Positions 16,976-28,233 of a DNA stretch of 64,000 nt are shown here, one piece after another. The notes below the pieces were generated by a model that was given only the letters and a program-made list of their open reading frames with translations, was not told the DNA's origin and ran no database searches. The translations under genes and the position numbers were made by a program. How positions within the stretch are numbered: the first letter of the stretch is position 1; the number at the start of each line of letters is the position of its first letter. Origin of the DNA: Rhodococcus qingshengii (GTDB lineage: Bacteria > Actinomycetota > Actinomycetes > Mycobacteriales > Mycobacteriaceae); assembly GCF_021025955.1 (NCBI RefSeq), contig NZ_JAJNCL010000003.1:124001-188000 (forward strand), in the 5' to 3' direction.

Positions 16976-18484
16976 TCAGTAGGCCCCATCGCTCTTCACG
17001 ACAGCCGATACGGTTCGGACGATAATCGAAAGATCCTGCGCCACAGACCAATTCTCAACGTAGGAGGAGTCGAGACGGACCGAATCTTCCCAAGAAAGAT
17101 CGCTACGTCCACTGATCTGCCACAGCCCGGTGATACCCGGCTTCACGTACAGGCGTCGGGCAACTTCGTCGTCGTACATTTCAACCTCACGCCGCAGCGG
17201 CGGTCGCGGGCCGACAACGCTCATCTCGCCACGCAGGACGTTGAAGAACTGTGGCAGCTCATCGATGCTGAGGCGACGAAGGATCCTTCCCACCGGCGTA
17301 ATGCGGGGATCTGCGCGCATCTTGAACAGAACCCCGCCTGCACCTTCGTTGTCGCCAAGAAGATCGGTCACCTGCTGGTCTGCACCCTGAACCATGGTCC
17401 GGAACTTGTACATCAGGAACGGCTTTCCGTTCAGCCCGATGCGCTCGGCCTTGTAGAAAATGGATCCCTTGGACGTTGCCTTCACCGCGATCGCCGCAGC
17501 CGCCATGACTGGGGACACGAGAAGAATAATCAGAACCGAGAACATGGCGTTGAAGACGGCTGACAGACGATGGTTCGCACCTTCGTACCGCGGCCGCGCG
17601 ACGTGGATGAGGGGCAGCCCGGCAACCGGACGGAACATCAGTCGCGCCTTGGACACATCAGCAACAACCGGCGACACTACGAGGTCGACGCCCTCGGCTT
17701 CCAGATCCCACATGAGGGTGCGGAGTCCAACCTGACCCAAGTCTTCCGTGCCAGTGACGACGACCGTGTCAGCGATGCTCGAACGCATCGCGTCGACTAC
17801 CTCGAACTCGTTGCCGAAAACCGGAATTCGCGTTCCATCGACCATGATGTGGTCGTCAACCGCGGTAGCACGGCGAGGGATACACGCGCCCACGACGTCA
17901 TAGCCTGCCGATGCGTTACGGACGAACGAGCGAGTTGTCGCCACGACGGACGCGTGCCCACCGACAAGCAGAACTGAATTTCGGCACTTACCCGACGAGC
18001 GCTTGCGCAGAATGTCACGGCGCCACAGGTAGCGGCCGAGAAGCAACGCACCCAGTCCGACGGGGAGTGCGATCATGAGATAACTCCGGGCAATGCCTAC
18101 ACCCAGAACGATGGCCGCGAGAGCGCCGAGCCCGAACACCTGGCCGGTGGCAAGAAGTACGCGCTCGTACTCGTCGCTTCCCTCACCTAGCATCGACTGG
18201 TGGCGACTGCGCCCCCGAGCGAGTGCGATCATCCAGAGTCCGCCGAGCGCCACCGACGCGCCTACCTTCATCGGAGTCAACCACTCGATGGGGTGCGGCC
18301 ACATGCTCACGACCTGTGCAAGGACGATAACCAACACGACAGTGACGGAGTCACTGACGGCAATGCGACGCCTGTATTCCTGTCTCCAGTCCTCACCGAC
18401 CTTCGCCGGCGAACTCGACACGGGACCGAACGCACGGACAGGCGATAGCTCGGACTTGGTTTCCACCCCGACATGAACGCTCAT
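16976..18484 (-). CDS. Polyprenyl-phosphate sugar-1-phosphate transferase (WbaP/CpsE-like) initiating the glycan
   Basis: 502 residues. About five transmembrane segments at the N-terminus and a central CoA-binding-like region ([12 protein letters not shown]) precede the bacterial sugar transferase domain. Its hallmarks are [42 protein letters not shown] and [17 protein letters not shown]. This enzyme class transfers a sugar phosphate from a nucleotide sugar to undecaprenyl phosphate, starting repeat-unit synthesis at the membrane. It stands as its own unit, with 562 bases of non-coding DNA upstream that hold an inverted repeat and the best-conserved ARE-like site of this locus. Confidence 0.92.
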   Translation of the reverse strand: MSVHVGVETKSELSPVRAFGPVSSSPAKVGEDWRQEYRRRIAVSDSVTVVLVIVLAQVVSMWPHPIEWLTPMKVGASVALGGLWMIALARGRSRHQSMLGEGSDEYERVLLATGQVFGLGALAAIVLGVGIARSYLMIALPVGLGALLLGRYLWRRDILRKRSSGKCRNSVLLVGGHASVVATTRSFVRNASAGYDVVGACIPRRATAVDDHIMVDGTRIPVFGNEFEVVDAMRSSIADTVVVTGTEDLGQVGLRTLMWDLEAEGVDLVVSPVVADVSKARLMFRPVAGLPLIHVARPRYEGANHRLSAVFNAMFSVLIILLVSPVMAAAAIAVKATSKGSIFYKAERIGLNGKPFLMYKFRTMVQGADQQVTDLLGDNEGAGGVLFKMRADPRITPVGRILRRLSIDELPQFFNVLRGEMSVVGPRPPLRREVEMYDDEVARRLYVKPGITGLWQISGRSDLSWEDSVRLDSSYVENWSVAQDLSIIVRTVSAVVKSDGAY

Positions 18485-18651
18485 GGATAGTCAATCTTTC
18501 TCGTCATCGAACAGCTGCATGGTCGGAGCCAGTTCTCATTTGAGTCGCTGACCGTTAACCAACATTGCGATCCGATCGCAGCAACACCCCGCAGTTTGCT
18601 GTTCTCGGAGACGCACGGTTTCAAGTCGACCTGACCGTAGATCCCCCTCGA

Positions 18652-18672
18652 TAACCAGGGTCAACCTGGTTA
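18652..18672. promoter_or_regulatory. Perfect inverted repeat upstream of the sugar-transferase gene
   Basis: Arms TAACCAGG (18652-18659) and CCTGGTTA (18665-18672) around GTCAA. The position, 168 bases upstream of the start at 18484, suits an operator. The binding protein is unknown; it is distinct from the ARE-like site 40 bases away. Confidence 0.5.
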
Positions 18673-18712
18673 CATTCAGGAAATCGTACCTTGCGTCAAA
18701 CTTCTTGGACGC

Positions 18713-18733
18713 AAACATACCTTAGGTTTGTTT
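18713..18733. promoter_or_regulatory. ARE-like 21-bp semi-palindrome
   Basis: AAACATAC (18713-18720), five bases, GTTTGTTT (18726-18733). Both half sites are identical to those of the site at 30284-30304 upstream of the aminoacyl carrier-protein operon. The likeness to butyrolactone-receptor operators is from family knowledge; binding by the TetR at 30389-31030 is inferred. Confidence 0.6.
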
Positions 18734-18978
18734 CTAGCGCACTCATCGAGGGCGCGAAACCGATCGGTAACCAGAAAATTGCGGAAAAGTCAGACAAACC
18801 GGACGGAAGAGGGGGTGCAAAGCCCCTGTACGTACACGCAAAGACGTTTTCCACACTCCCGCTGTAAGTTATCGGCGGTCCGGTGAATCCGTTACTCACA
18901 ATGGATCGAAGATTGCCGGATCATGTCGGCGCCCACCCCCGACGCCGCCACCCGCTCACCGGGCGAAGCTGGTCACCG

Positions 18979-19004
18979 GAACCCCATGCAAGATTTGCGG
19001 GTTC
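18979..19004. terminator. Hairpin at the 3' end of the mfd-mazG transcript
   Basis: Arms GAACCC (18979-18984) and GGGTTC (18999-19004) enclose a second stem GCAA/TTGC. It lies 42 bases beyond the mazG stop on the minus strand. A terminator role is likely but unproved. Confidence 0.45.
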
Positions 19005-19046
19005 TCCGCGACTCAGTGCAATTGTGCCCCCACATAAGATCATTCG

Positions 19047-19955
19047 TCACGTTCGGTCGCAGTTTTCCCAGGCGGCGAACCACTGTTCAGCATTCGTGGG
19101 CTGCCCGACCTGGCCGTACGAATGGTTCCTGCCAGCAGAAATACGACTTTCCGCAACGCGGACGTCAGCGGCGAATTTCTCTGCCTCTGCGCGCAATCGG
19201 GCCTCCAGCTCCCGGTGGTCCGCCAACATGTCCAGGAGGTCCGCGGGGACCAATTCCTCGGGAAATCCAGCCCGCAACGCTCTGCTCACGAACTTCTCGG
19301 CCAAGTGGCCGGCCGGCTGGCTCTCCGCGATCCCGTCCATCGCGGACCTACGTGCCTTCTCCAGCGCCTTGAGGGCCTCCCATGCACGTTCCTGCTCATC
19401 GATGTCCACGAGGCCCGAGGTCGAGAGATGCGGACTGCGGTGAACCAGCTTCGTGATGAGCGCCCCGGCCACGTCATCCAATTCGAAAACGCCGCGTGAT
19501 TGGGCGATCCGCGAGTGGAACAACACCTGGAGCAACAGGTCGCCGAGTTCCTCACGGAGATCGCTCTCGTCGTCGCTTCGAATCGCGTCGAGCACCTCGT
19601 AGGTCTCCTCAACGAGGTAAACCGAGAGACTCTCGTGTGTTTGAGTCGACTCCCAACCGCCTCGATTCCACAATCGGTCCATGATCGACGCCGCTTCCAC
19701 CAGCCGATCGCCGTGAACTGGTTCGGCACGAATCACCCTCACCCCGGAAACGAACAACGACTCGATCCTCTGGCCTGGGGTGTCCATCATCACAGTCACG
19801 GTGGCGCCGGGTGTCGGGGTCGGTAATGCGCTGCGAACCGACTCGGGTACGTCGGCGTCGATATCCAGCGCACCGGACAAGAACGGTAGTGCCGCAAGCG
19901 GAAAGACATGCGGCCGCAAAGGATCGAGCAGTACGACGACGGGCGATTCGTTCAC
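19047..19955 (-). CDS. mazG: MazG-family nucleoside triphosphate pyrophosphohydrolase
   Basis: 302 residues from GTG 19955. This start, 7 bases after the mfd stop, matches the N-terminus expected for mycobacterial MazG (VVLLDPLRP strand early); a GTG at 19985 would overlap mfd. The catalytic MazG core is clear: WESTQTHESL, then EETYEVLDAI and EELGDLLLQVLFHSRIAQ, providing the EExxE and ExxD magnesium ligands. The enzyme hydrolyses (d)NTPs to monophosphates and pyrophosphate, probably cleaning oxidised or aberrant nucleotides. It follows mfd in the same orientation, as in mycobacteria, which links it to genome maintenance. Confidence 0.93.
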   Translation of the reverse strand: MNESPVVVLLDPLRPHVFPLAALPFLSGALDIDADVPESVRSALPTPTPGATVTVMMDTPGQRIESLFVSGVRVIRAEPVHGDRLVEAASIMDRLWNRGGWESTQTHESLSVYLVEETYEVLDAIRSDDESDLREELGDLLLQVLFHSRIAQSRGVFELDDVAGALITKLVHRSPHLSTSGLVDIDEQERAWEALKALEKARRSAMDGIAESQPAGHLAEKFVSRALRAGFPEELVPADLLDMLADHRELEARLRAEAEKFAADVRVAESRISAGRNHSYGQVGQPTNAEQWFAAWENCDRT

Positions 19956-19962
19956 CGTGTGC

Positions 19963-22900
19963 TCACGCCTCGACCAGGACGGCACCGGCGGCGCGCCCGT
20001 CTATCGCCAGGATGAAGTCCGCGATGTATTGGAGTAATTCGACGTCCCGCAAGCGATCCGAGCCGACTCCACCGGTGCGAGGTAGCGGGAGTTGCACCAG
20101 CCCCGTCGTGGCCCGGTACTGCGCACTCGGATAGATCCTCTTGAGCCTGATCTGTTTGGAATCGGGCAGCGACATAGGAGAGATCTTGAGCTGAGTTCCG
20201 GTGACGGCGACTTCCTCCAGTTGGTACTCGCGGCAGAGCAGTCGAAGCTTGGCCACCGAGATCAGCCGTCGAACCTCTTCGGGCAGTGGTCCGTAGCGAT
20301 CGACCAGTTCTTCGACGACGGCGGCGATGCCGTCGGAATCAGTTGCCGCAGCGAGCTTGCGGTATCCCTCCAATCTGAGCCTGTCACTGGTGACGTAATC
20401 GGGCGGGATGTGCGCGTCCACCGGTAGATCGATCCGGACTTCCTTCGTGCCCTCGTCCATCGCGATCGGTTTGCCGTCGGCTGCAGCCCGGAAGGCCTCG
20501 ACCGCCTCACCGACCAGCCTGACGTACAGATCGAACCCGACCCCCGCGACGTGACCGGACTGCTCTGCGCCCAGGACGTTGCCTGCTCCACGTATTTCGA
20601 GGTCCTTCATTGCGACTGCCATACCTGCGCCCAGGTCCGAGTTCTGCGAAATCGTTGCCAGTCGGTCGTATGCCGTTTCCGTCAAAGGCTTTTCGGCCGG
20701 ATACAGGAAATAGGCATATCCGCGTTCACGACTACGCCCGACGCGTCCGCGAAGCTGATGCAACTGCGAGAGGCCCAGCGAATCCGCACGTTCGACGATC
20801 AGCGTGTTCGCGTTCGAGATGTCGAGACCGGTTTCGATGATCGTGGTACAGACCAACACGTCGAAGTCGCGCTCCCAGAAGCCCTGCACGGTCTTTTCGA
20901 GAGTGTCCTCGTTCATCTGACCGTGCGCCACGACGACGCGAGCCTCCGGAACGAGTTCGCGGATCTTCTTGGCTGCCTTGTCGATCGAGCTGACGCGGTT
21001 GTGCACGTAGAAGACTTGGCCGTCGCGCAGAAGTTCACGCCGAATGGCCGCGGCAACCTGCTTGTCCGCATAGGCACCGACGTAGGTGAGGATCGGATGA
21101 CGTTCTTCCGGCGGCGTGAGGATCGTGGACATCTCGCGGATCCCGGCCATGCTCATCTCGAGAGTACGAGGAATCGGGGTAGCCGACATCGTCAGGACGT
21201 CGACGTGGGTGCGTAGTGCCTTTATGTGTTCCTTGTGCTCGACTCCGAATCGCTGTTCCTCGTCGACGATCACAAGCCCGAGGTCCTTCCAGCGGATACC
21301 GGTCTGCAGCAACCGGTGAGTACCGACGACGACGTCGATCTCACCTTCGGCCATGCCGGCGATGATTTCCTTCGAGTCCTTGGCATCGGTGAAACGGGAC
21401 AGCCCTCGCACCTTCACAGGGAACGACGCCATTCGTTCGGTGAACGTCTGAAGATGTTGCTGTGCAAGCAGAGTCGTGGGCACCAGCACCGCCACCTGCT
21501 TGCCGTCCTGTACTGCCTTGAACGCGGCGCGAACGGCGATCTCCGTCTTGCCGTAACCGACGTCACCGATCACCACCCGGTCCATCGGAACCGGCTTCTC
21601 CATATCGGCCTTGACCTCACTGATAACGGTCAACTGGTCGATGGTCTCGGTGAATGCGAATGCGTCTTCGAGTTCCTTCTGCCACGGCGTGTCCGGGCCG
21701 AACGCATGCCCGGGTGCTGCCTGACGCGCCGCGTAGAGCTGAACCAACTCACCCGCGATCTCACGAACCGCCTTGCGGGCCTTACGCTTGGTGTTTGCCC
21801 AATCAGATCCACCGAGCTTGCTCAGCGCCGGCAACTCTCCACCGACGTATCGGGAGAGTTGATCGAGCGATTCCATCGGGACGAACAGACGATCACCCGG
21901 GTGACCACGCTTGCTCGGCGCGTATTCGATGACCAGGTATTCACGACGCGCTCCGCCGATGGTCCGTTCGACCATCTCGACGAACCGGCCGATACCGTGC
22001 TGATCGTGCACGACCATGTCGCCTGCCGACAGCGCGAGGGGGTCAACCTGATTGCGGCGCTTGGCCGGCAAACGCTTTCCGTCGCCGACCGCCGCAACAC
22101 GGTTGCCGGTCAGATCGGACTCAGTGACGATCACCATCCCCGGCGTCGAGTCGTCGCCGGCGAGTACCAATCCGTCATGCAGTGATCCGCGGAGCACGCC
22201 GACCTGTCCACGGGCGGGGGTAACGCCGGCGTCAAGCATCTTGGCGGGCACTTCGGCTTCACCGAGTCTCTCCACGACGCGGCTTGCCGTTCCAGCACCT
22301 GCCACCACGATCGCCGCGCGACCGCCCGTGCTCACGTGTGCCCGGAGGCTGACGAACAGCTCGGCCAACAAGTCGTCGGAACCACGTACCTGCGGTGCCG
22401 CCTGAACCGGGAGCTCGAGTTCTTCACCGTTTCCCGACGCCAGCGGGCTGACCGTCCACCAAGGTCGTCCGGCAGCTTCGGCAGATTCGCGAACATGGCG
22501 AAGCGACCGGTACGCGGAGGCGCCGAGATCGACTCCCCCGCCGTTGAGGATCGACGTGTCGAGCGGTGCCGCGCCGCCGATCGACGCCGCCGTCCACGAC
22601 GCTTCCAAGAATTCCTGGCCGGTGCGCACCAAGTCGGTGGCGCGGGTGCGCACCTTCTCCGGATCACACAGAAGGATGTGGGCCCCTACGGGAAGAACAT
22701 CGGAAAGTAGTTGCAGTTCACCGGGTTTGAGAACCGGGAGCAGAGCTTCCATTCCTTCGACGGGGATGCCTGCCGAGATCTTGTCCAGCATCTCGACCAA
22801 CGACGCGTCAGCCTGGTTCTCCGCGGCAAGTGCCGCAGCTCGATCGCGAACATCAGCTGTCAGAATCAGCTCACGACACGGCGGCGCAATCACGGAATCG

Positions 22901-23589
22901 ACGTCGACGTCCGGTAGCGAACGCTGATCGGCAACAGAGAAGTACCGAAGCTCCGATACCTCGTCACCCCAGAATTCGATACGTACCGGATGATCCGCGG
23001 TCGGCGAGAACAGGTCGAGAATGCCGCCGCGGACCGCGAACTCACCACGCTTTCCCACCATGTCGACACGGCTGTACGCCATCTCCACCAGACGTACGAG
23101 AACGGAATCGAAATCGATCTCGGTGCCGACGCGCAACGTTATCGGCTCGATCTCGCCCAGACCTGGTGCCATCGGCTGAACGAGAGAGCGCACCGTGGTG
23201 ACGATCACCCGAAGAGGCGAACCGTACGAGGCGTCGTCGGGTCTGGCAAGGCGGCGCAGAACCTCCACCCGACGCCCGACGGTGTCCGCGCTCGGCGAGA
23301 GCCGCTCGTGCGGCAGCGTCTCCCACGACGGGAACTGCGCGACACCTCCGCCGAGCATCTCGGTGAGTTCCGAAGTCAGATCGTCGGCTTCACGGCCGGT
23401 GGCCGTCACCAGCAGCACCGGCGTGCGGGCGGCAAGTGCGGCGGCGATGAAAGGTCGCGCCGGCTTCGGTGCCACGATGTCCAGGGCGGCGGCGCCGATG
23501 GAGTCGATCACTGGAGTGAATGCGGCGTCTGCGAGGGCGACCTCGGCAAGTCCAGCGAGCGCAGTCTGGGCAGGGGACAAGGAAGTCAA
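19963..23589 (-). CDS. mfd: Transcription-repair coupling factor Mfd
   Basis: 1208 residues from TTG 23589, chosen because CAGGAG lies about 9 bases upstream and the length then matches the family; the open frame reaches 23988 but that part is Arg-rich and non-conserved. Order: UvrB-homology region (about 25-350), RNA-polymerase interaction domain around [10 protein letters not shown] and REYLVIEYA, then an SF2 translocase with Walker [26 protein letters not shown] and the helicase C motifs ([18 protein letters not shown]), and a C-terminal TRCF domain. Mfd removes RNA polymerase stalled at DNA lesions and recruits UvrA. Confidence 0.96.
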   Translation of the reverse strand: MTSLSPAQTALAGLAEVALADAAFTPVIDSIGAAALDIVAPKPARPFIAAALAARTPVLLVTATGREADDLTSELTEMLGGGVAQFPSWETLPHERLSPSADTVGRRVEVLRRLARPDDASYGSPLRVIVTTVRSLVQPMAPGLGEIEPITLRVGTEIDFDSVLVRLVEMAYSRVDMVGKRGEFAVRGGILDLFSPTADHPVRIEFWGDEVSELRYFSVADQRSLPDVDVDSVIAPPCRELILTADVRDRAAALAAENQADASLVEMLDKISAGIPVEGMEALLPVLKPGELQLLSDVLPVGAHILLCDPEKVRTRATDLVRTGQEFLEASWTAASIGGAAPLDTSILNGGGVDLGASAYRSLRHVRESAEAAGRPWWTVSPLASGNGEELELPVQAAPQVRGSDDLLAELFVSLRAHVSTGGRAAIVVAGAGTASRVVERLGEAEVPAKMLDAGVTPARGQVGVLRGSLHDGLVLAGDDSTPGMVIVTESDLTGNRVAAVGDGKRLPAKRRNQVDPLALSAGDMVVHDQHGIGRFVEMVERTIGGARREYLVIEYAPSKRGHPGDRLFVPMESLDQLSRYVGGELPALSKLGGSDWANTKRKARKAVREIAGELVQLYAARQAAPGHAFGPDTPWQKELEDAFAFTETIDQLTVISEVKADMEKPVPMDRVVIGDVGYGKTEIAVRAAFKAVQDGKQVAVLVPTTLLAQQHLQTFTERMASFPVKVRGLSRFTDAKDSKEIIAGMAEGEIDVVVGTHRLLQTGIRWKDLGLVIVDEEQRFGVEHKEHIKALRTHVDVLTMSATPIPRTLEMSMAGIREMSTILTPPEERHPILTYVGAYADKQVAAAIRRELLRDGQVFYVHNRVSSIDKAAKKIRELVPEARVVVAHGQMNEDTLEKTVQGFWERDFDVLVCTTIIETGLDISNANTLIVERADSLGLSQLHQLRGRVGRSRERGYAYFLYPAEKPLTETAYDRLATISQNSDLGAGMAVAMKDLEIRGAGNVLGAEQSGHVAGVGFDLYVRLVGEAVEAFRAAADGKPIAMDEGTKEVRIDLPVDAHIPPDYVTSDRLRLEGYRKLAAATDSDGIAAVVEELVDRYGPLPEEVRRLISVAKLRLLCREYQLEEVAVTGTQLKISPMSLPDSKQIRLKRIYPSAQYRATTGLVQLPLPRTGGVGSDRLRDVELLQYIADFILAIDGRAAGAVLVEA

Positions 23590-23717
23590 CGAATGCGCTC
23601 CTGAACAGTGATGACGGGTTGCGGACGCACAGCCCGAGCGCAAGATCCCCGCCGAGGCAGAGTTGTGCGCCGGTTCGATTCTATCGGTGCGCGATCTCGC
23701 TGCGCAGTCCGATCCGT

Positions 23718-26288
23718 TCAGTTTCCCGTAGCACTCGCCTTCTTCGACGTCCGCTTGGACTGTGAAGATTGTGCGGCCGGGACGCTCGGAGGTGTCACCG
23801 CCACACTGGTGTGAGAGTTGAGCGCCCGAACGCGACCGATCACTTTCGTCGCCTGGCCGGTTCTCCGTAGACGTACGGTCCTGCGACCGTTCGGCGCGAG
23901 GTGGAACCAGGAGTCTTCGGGCTCGAAGCACTGAAGTTCGAGTGCGACGTATTGGGCCGCGGCATCGGTCGAGACATCGACCACCCACTCGTCGTCACCG
24001 ATGTTGCGCGCCGTGGCGACAAGTCCGACCGAACGCTCGCGGGGCCGCGCCGGACCTCCCAGGAGGTGCACAACTTCGTCGACCATCTCGCCGTCTTCGG
24101 TTTCGAGGGTGACGGTGACCGCGTCGTATGTCCTGGCCCCGAATTGAAAGACGTGGGTGAGGTCGGTGAATCGGCCGACCAGGCTGTCAATTGACCAGGT
24201 CAGACTCGAATGCGCTTCCACCTTGACCGGTAACCCGACGTCGACCGGGACGACGCCTGTCCGACTGTGCGCCCGAAACCTGATCTCGCCGACCACGGGG
24301 TGGGCGGCCTCGTTGATCGCGTCGAGCCTCAAGCCATCCATACCGTCATCCGTGACGAGCAGTGCGATCGATTTGGCCCTCCTGCGCAGTATGAACCACG
24401 GAGCCTTGGGATTGCCGTTCCAGTCGAGGACCCCCCATCCCGGTCCGGGCTCCAGGTCCCGCAGTGCGAGTGTCAAGGCGCCGTCGCACCGAGAGTCCGG
24501 CCGACGCCAATAGCCGAGAGTCGACGCGTACGCCTCACAAACAGCTGCCCGACCCAGGTCGAGATACCGTTCCGGATCGGACCACCGAACGGCGCGGGGA
24601 TCCTCGCCGAAGAGTGTCTGGACGTAGTGGTCCCGAACATCCTCGAAATCCCACGACGATCCGTTGTCCCGCGGTACCGCGGCTTTCCACGCCGGGTGGT
24701 GCCCTGCCACGGCGATTGAACCGAATTCGTTTTCGATCACGGTGTTCGACGGCGGAATTGCGAATGCCAGTGACTCGGTGGCAAAACGCACTCGTGCGCC
24801 GAGTACGTCGGCAAGTGGACGACGGTACGCGCCTACCCCGAAGTAGTGGGCGACTCCGCTACCGACATGGGTGGCCAATTGATCTCCCTCGAGCGGCGCC
24901 GAGGGCGACGACGTCACATATTCCAGTTCAGGTGCAACTTTCGAGATCAGCTCGGGAAGTCTCGAATGAATGAGGGGAATGTGTTGATCGACCAAGCCCA
25001 GCATGGTCGGCTGCTGTTCGGTCTCGCTTCCCCCGCAGAGGACAGCCAGTGCCGGATTTCCGTGCACCCTCCGCAAGAATGCAGTGACCTCGGCGGCAAC
25101 GAGTTCGAAGAATCCGTCGGTGTCGGGCGGGTCGAGCGTCGCCAACATCATGTCCTGCCACACGAGAATGCCCAGGCGCGCGCATTCGTCCCAGAAGTGG
25201 TCGCTCTCGTAGACCATCGTTCCCGGGACTCGGATCATGTTCAGACCCGCCTCGGCCAATCGTTCCAACACACGAGTGGTGCCTGAGTCGTCTTGCAGTG
25301 AGACCGGGTCGGTCGGTACCCAGACCGAACCACGGCAGTACACCCCGACACCGTTGACACTCAACCGGAATCCGCCATCGGATCTGTCGACTTCCACCGT
25401 CCTGAAGCCAACTGGACCGAGGTGCTCGGATACTCCTTCCGTTTCCACCGTCACCGGATAGGTACGCGCGTCGCCGTGAGTGTGTGGCCACCACAACTGC
25501 GCGTCCGATACCTCCACGACGCCGGACACCTCGAGCAATCCGTCAGGACCGGGAACCGCGGCCAACTGTCGCGAGTGTTCGCCGACGCGCACGGTGACGT
25601 AACCCGTCGAGGCCGGCAATCCGGTGAGCCGGGCATTGACGGCGACGCGGCCGGTTGTGCCGTGGACACTCGCGAGCTTGTCGGCCGAAACTACGGCGGC
25701 AACTCCCAAGTCCAACAAACGAATACCCCGCCACGGACCCACTGGTACCGCCACGCTGCCGAAGACAGGAGCCATACCGAGCATCGTGGTCCGGATCCAA
25801 CGAAGACCCTGTTCACGGACCATCGACGAACGCCAACGTCCGCGCGGCCGCCGTGAACTCAAAGTTGCCGAGAGAGAATGAAAACGAATGGCCACTTGAA
25901 CGCGTTTGTCGCCCCCGGTTCCGGCGGTAACGTTCACCTCACCAGGCGTGAACATGGATTCGGCGGACGCCACGAGAACTCCGTCGATCCAGACATCCGC
26001 GAACGCAGTCACGCCGTCGAACTGAAGCAGCCACGACCCCTCATCGGTCGTAGCCACCGAGGTGACGAACCACCAGTCCGACGATTCAACAGACGCCGAC
26101 GCAACAGATTTTGTGCGTCCGGCGTCAGACTGCGACTCACGCAACGCTCCGCCGACCGTTCCCGGCACGGACGCTGTCACCCACTCGGTTACGGTGTCGA
26201 GAGCATCCGGATCGGACACGGACCCGGGTTCGGTTGCAGCGCATCGCCATCTCGCGCCGACCAACAGGTCTGCTGACGATCGAGGCAC
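23718..26288 (-). CDS. GH2-family glycosidase (beta-mannosidase-like), last gene of the carrier-protein operon
   Basis: 856 residues with the GH2 order: sugar-binding jelly roll (about 1-170), Ig-like domain, TIM barrel (about 300-600), C-terminal beta domains. The N-terminus reads WWFVTSV and [16 protein letters not shown], as in beta-mannosidases. The acid/base Glu422 is in CGGSETE, where most relatives have Asn before the Glu (CGGNE), so the Ser is unusual. The nucleophile candidate is Glu505 in FATES. No signal peptide is seen, so it is probably cytosolic. It starts 2 bases after the DUF1839 stop, hence the same operon. It may be a hydrolase or a transglycosylase; the substrate is unknown. 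Confidence 0.82.
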   Translation of the reverse strand: MPRSSADLLVGARWRCAATEPGSVSDPDALDTVTEWVTASVPGTVGGALRESQSDAGRTKSVASASVESSDWWFVTSVATTDEGSWLLQFDGVTAFADVWIDGVLVASAESMFTPGEVNVTAGTGGDKRVQVAIRFHSLSATLSSRRPRGRWRSSMVREQGLRWIRTTMLGMAPVFGSVAVPVGPWRGIRLLDLGVAAVVSADKLASVHGTTGRVAVNARLTGLPASTGYVTVRVGEHSRQLAAVPGPDGLLEVSGVVEVSDAQLWWPHTHGDARTYPVTVETEGVSEHLGPVGFRTVEVDRSDGGFRLSVNGVGVYCRGSVWVPTDPVSLQDDSGTTRVLERLAEAGLNMIRVPGTMVYESDHFWDECARLGILVWQDMMLATLDPPDTDGFFELVAAEVTAFLRRVHGNPALAVLCGGSETEQQPTMLGLVDQHIPLIHSRLPELISKVAPELEYVTSSPSAPLEGDQLATHVGSGVAHYFGVGAYRRPLADVLGARVRFATESLAFAIPPSNTVIENEFGSIAVAGHHPAWKAAVPRDNGSSWDFEDVRDHYVQTLFGEDPRAVRWSDPERYLDLGRAAVCEAYASTLGYWRRPDSRCDGALTLALRDLEPGPGWGVLDWNGNPKAPWFILRRRAKSIALLVTDDGMDGLRLDAINEAAHPVVGEIRFRAHSRTGVVPVDVGLPVKVEAHSSLTWSIDSLVGRFTDLTHVFQFGARTYDAVTVTLETEDGEMVDEVVHLLGGPARPRERSVGLVATARNIGDDEWVVDVSTDAAAQYVALELQCFEPEDSWFHLAPNGRRTVRLRRTGQATKVIGRVRALNSHTSVAVTPPSVPAAQSSQSKRTSKKASATGN

Positions 26289-26290
26289 TG

Positions 26291-27277
26291 CTAGACCAAC
26301 CTCAGGCGTCGATACGAATCGACTCCAACTACGTCAGCGACGACATCCATCGCCCTCGTCCACGACACGGCCATCTCCTCGAGCTGCTCGCGGGGATCCA
26401 CCGCACGCCCCCTGGCTGCGCGAGCCATCTGAAACTGCACGCTCTTGGCCCCGGTCGCCACCCTGCGGAAATCGGGCGCAGCCTCGCCCGTTCCGGAAAA
26501 CCCTGCGGTATCCAGGAATTCGCTGACATCGGCAGCAAGCTCCGCACTGGCGCCGCACTGACGAAGTAGCCCGAACGACCAGAGATGAAAGCCGTCCATT
26601 CCCGCCCCCTGCACCCATTCGAGGTCGTCGATCACCCTCCGGCCCAGCTCGCGCACAGGATTGCCCGGCGCTCGAACCGCCACATTCCGCCGAGCCACTT
26701 CGGCGATGTTTCCGGCGTTGGTGGCGTGAACCGGATTCAACCGAATCTGTTCGACGTAGGGCACAAACGAAGGAAGTGAGGAACGATCGAGATCGAAAAT
26801 ACCTGCGAAGTCTTCCCCTCGTAGCAAGTAGTACCCGCTGTTGTGGAAGTACTCGAGCTCGCCGGCAACGCGATCGATCCGATTGGGCACGATCGTGGTC
26901 TTGGTGTGTGCCTCGTGATAACTCGTTCCGAGTGTGTCGGGAAGCCAGTATCCGTCCACCTCGACCGTCGACAGCATCCCGACCGCGAGGTTGTCCTCGA
27001 CATGTATCAGCGGTGCGCGCCAGACGTTCATCTCGGCGACTTCAATCCCGTACAGCGCGTAGATGTCCTCGGCCTTGAGCTTGAGGAACGTCCACTGATT
27101 ACCGTCGAATCGGGAGGAAAATGCGCAGGCCAAGGCCGGGACGGGGTCCAGTCCCAACGAATGCAACACTTCAATCCACAGATCCGTGTAGCAGTTGGTC
27201 TGCGCCCACACCCTGTCGTCCCGGTGCAATGTGTGAGGCAGGTGACGCTCCGGCGAGATGTCGACGAGACGTGACAT
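26291..27277 (-). CDS. DUF1839 family protein
   Basis: 328 residues. Recognisable DUF1839 features are an N-terminal WAQTNCYTDLWIEVLHSLGLDP, FDGNQWTFLKLKAEDI, and GELEYFHNSGYYLLRGEDF. The biochemical function is not established. In other bacteria this family is encoded next to amino acid:carrier-protein ligases, as here. ATG 27277 overlaps the ligase stop (TGATG); a GTG at 27280 is the alternative. There is no signal or membrane segment. The conserved Cys, His and Asp residues near the N-terminus could form a thiol-type active site, so an acyltransferase that takes the aminoacyl group from the carrier protein is a reasonable idea, but it is only inference. Confidence 0.8.
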   Translation of the reverse strand: MSRLVDISPERHLPHTLHRDDRVWAQTNCYTDLWIEVLHSLGLDPVPALACAFSSRFDGNQWTFLKLKAEDIYALYGIEVAEMNVWRAPLIHVEDNLAVGMLSTVEVDGYWLPDTLGTSYHEAHTKTTIVPNRIDRVAGELEYFHNSGYYLLRGEDFAGIFDLDRSSLPSFVPYVEQIRLNPVHATNAGNIAEVARRNVAVRAPGNPVRELGRRVIDDLEWVQGAGMDGFHLWSFGLLRQCGASAELAADVSEFLDTAGFSGTGEAAPDFRRVATGAKSVQFQMARAARGRAVDPREQLEEMAVSWTRAMDVVADVVGVDSYRRLRLV

Positions 27278-28233
27278 CACATGCCCATTCGTTCACGAAC
27301 GGCAAGGGGCCATGCCGATACATCGAGACCATGAGTTCTCAACAAAGACAATGCAATTCGCTCCATTCCGAAACCGACACATGAGCTGTGTGCCACCTCG
27401 CCCGCCGCCGTCCTGATGTCGAAATTGACACCGAAATGGTCGAGATGATTGTTCGACGACACGATGGCCGTCCCCTCGTCGAGATCCCCGTAGAGCCGAA
27501 CTGTCAGTTCCGTCTTGAGATTCTCTTCGCGTTGATTTGCCGCGAGCATCTTTCCTGCGCGGCCGAAGAACGGATCGTTGGCGATGACCGGAGTGGCGTC
27601 GAGTTCGAGCCGGCCCAGTACCTCGAGTCCCCGCTCGATCCAGTACTCGCGATGTGCTCGCGCCGCTGCGGCGTCGCCGATCGTCACGAACTCGTGCATC
27701 CGAAACGCTTGCATGCGAGCCGGATCGATCGCCGGTTCGTGTCGGAAGCAAAAGCCGTAGATGTCGAGCAGTACCCCACCTTCGGGGAGAACCCCGGTGT
27801 ACTTCGCATATGCCGGATGGCACGCAGCGGACACGAGCATGGTTTCGGTCGGCTCGAGGTGCTGATCCCAGGATTGCCCCTCGGCACGATCTGCAAGCAA
27901 TCGCGCGTGATCGCGGTTGGAGCCGGAAAAGGTGTTGATGGCGCCGGTGAGGTTGGGAAACGACGCGATGTAATCGGTGCGCTCGAAACTGCTGCGCGGG
28001 AACACCGGCGGGAACCGCAGCCGAGTAGCAGCGGCGCCCGGACCCGCTGCCATCACCACTCGGTCGATCCCGTCGACGATGTCCTCGAACACACCGGAAC
28101 GCCCATAGAGTCCCGGTACTTCCGTCTCAACGAGAAGCCCTTCGACAAGCAGTTCGCGCTGAAAAGTGGCCCTTGCCAGATCCAGGTCGGTCTCGCGTGC
28201 CGCGGTCTCTTCTGTCACGATCTCGGTTGTCAT
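27277..28233 (-). CDS. Amino acid:[carrier protein] ligase (atypical seryl-tRNA synthetase homologue)
   Basis: 318 residues, much shorter than a true SerRS because the tRNA-binding arm is missing. Class II catalytic motifs are visible: motif 2 FCFRHEPAID with MQAFRMHEF, and motif 3 CVGFGMERIALSLL. Cys138, Glu181 and Cys285 match the zinc-binding Cys/Glu/Cys set of the characterised Bradyrhizobium enzyme family, which activates glycine or alanine with ATP and loads it on the phosphopantetheine arm of a dedicated carrier protein. The carrier, its phosphopantetheinyl transferase and DUF1839 are all in this operon. The start overlaps the upstream stop as ATGA. The amino acid used cannot be read from the sequence. 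Confidence 0.9.
   Translation of the reverse strand: MTTEIVTEETAARETDLDLARATFQRELLVEGLLVETEVPGLYGRSGVFEDIVDGIDRVVMAAGPGAAATRLRFPPVFPRSSFERTDYIASFPNLTGAINTFSGSNRDHARLLADRAEGQSWDQHLEPTETMLVSAACHPAYAKYTGVLPEGGVLLDIYGFCFRHEPAIDPARMQAFRMHEFVTIGDAAAARAHREYWIERGLEVLGRLELDATPVIANDPFFGRAGKMLAANQREENLKTELTVRLYGDLDEGTAIVSSNNHLDHFGVNFDIRTAAGEVAHSSCVGFGMERIALSLLRTHGLDVSAWPLAVRERMGM

Larger units (their letters stand above)
18485..19046. other. 562-base intergenic region rich in palindromes, no gene seen
   Basis: No reading frame here looks coding. It contains an 8-bp perfect inverted repeat (18652-18672), an ARE-like 21-mer (18713-18733), a short hairpin AGGGG/CCCCT (18810-18827) around GTGCAAAG, and a hairpin at 18979-19004. 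The first two lie upstream of the sugar-transferase gene; the last is next to the 3' end of mazG. The 18735-18978 part has stem-forming segments without a downstream gene in the sense that would use them as a leader, so it may be a relic of whatever followed mazG before the glycan locus arrived. Confidence 0.6.

Noticed and set aside
18781-18850. Possible c-di-GMP-I (GEMM) riboswitch because of CAAACC and GCAAAGCC
   Set aside because: The pieces resemble the GEMM core, but the first paired stem cannot form properly, the second stem is missing, and no plus-strand gene follows.
18536-18899. Two short minus-strand frames in the intergenic region
   Set aside because: They contain the palindromes described as operators and show no coding character.
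23590-23988. N-terminal extension of Mfd
   Set aside because: The extra 133 codons are Arg/Ser-rich, run into the GH2 gene, and lack a ribosome site; TTG 23589 fits the family length.
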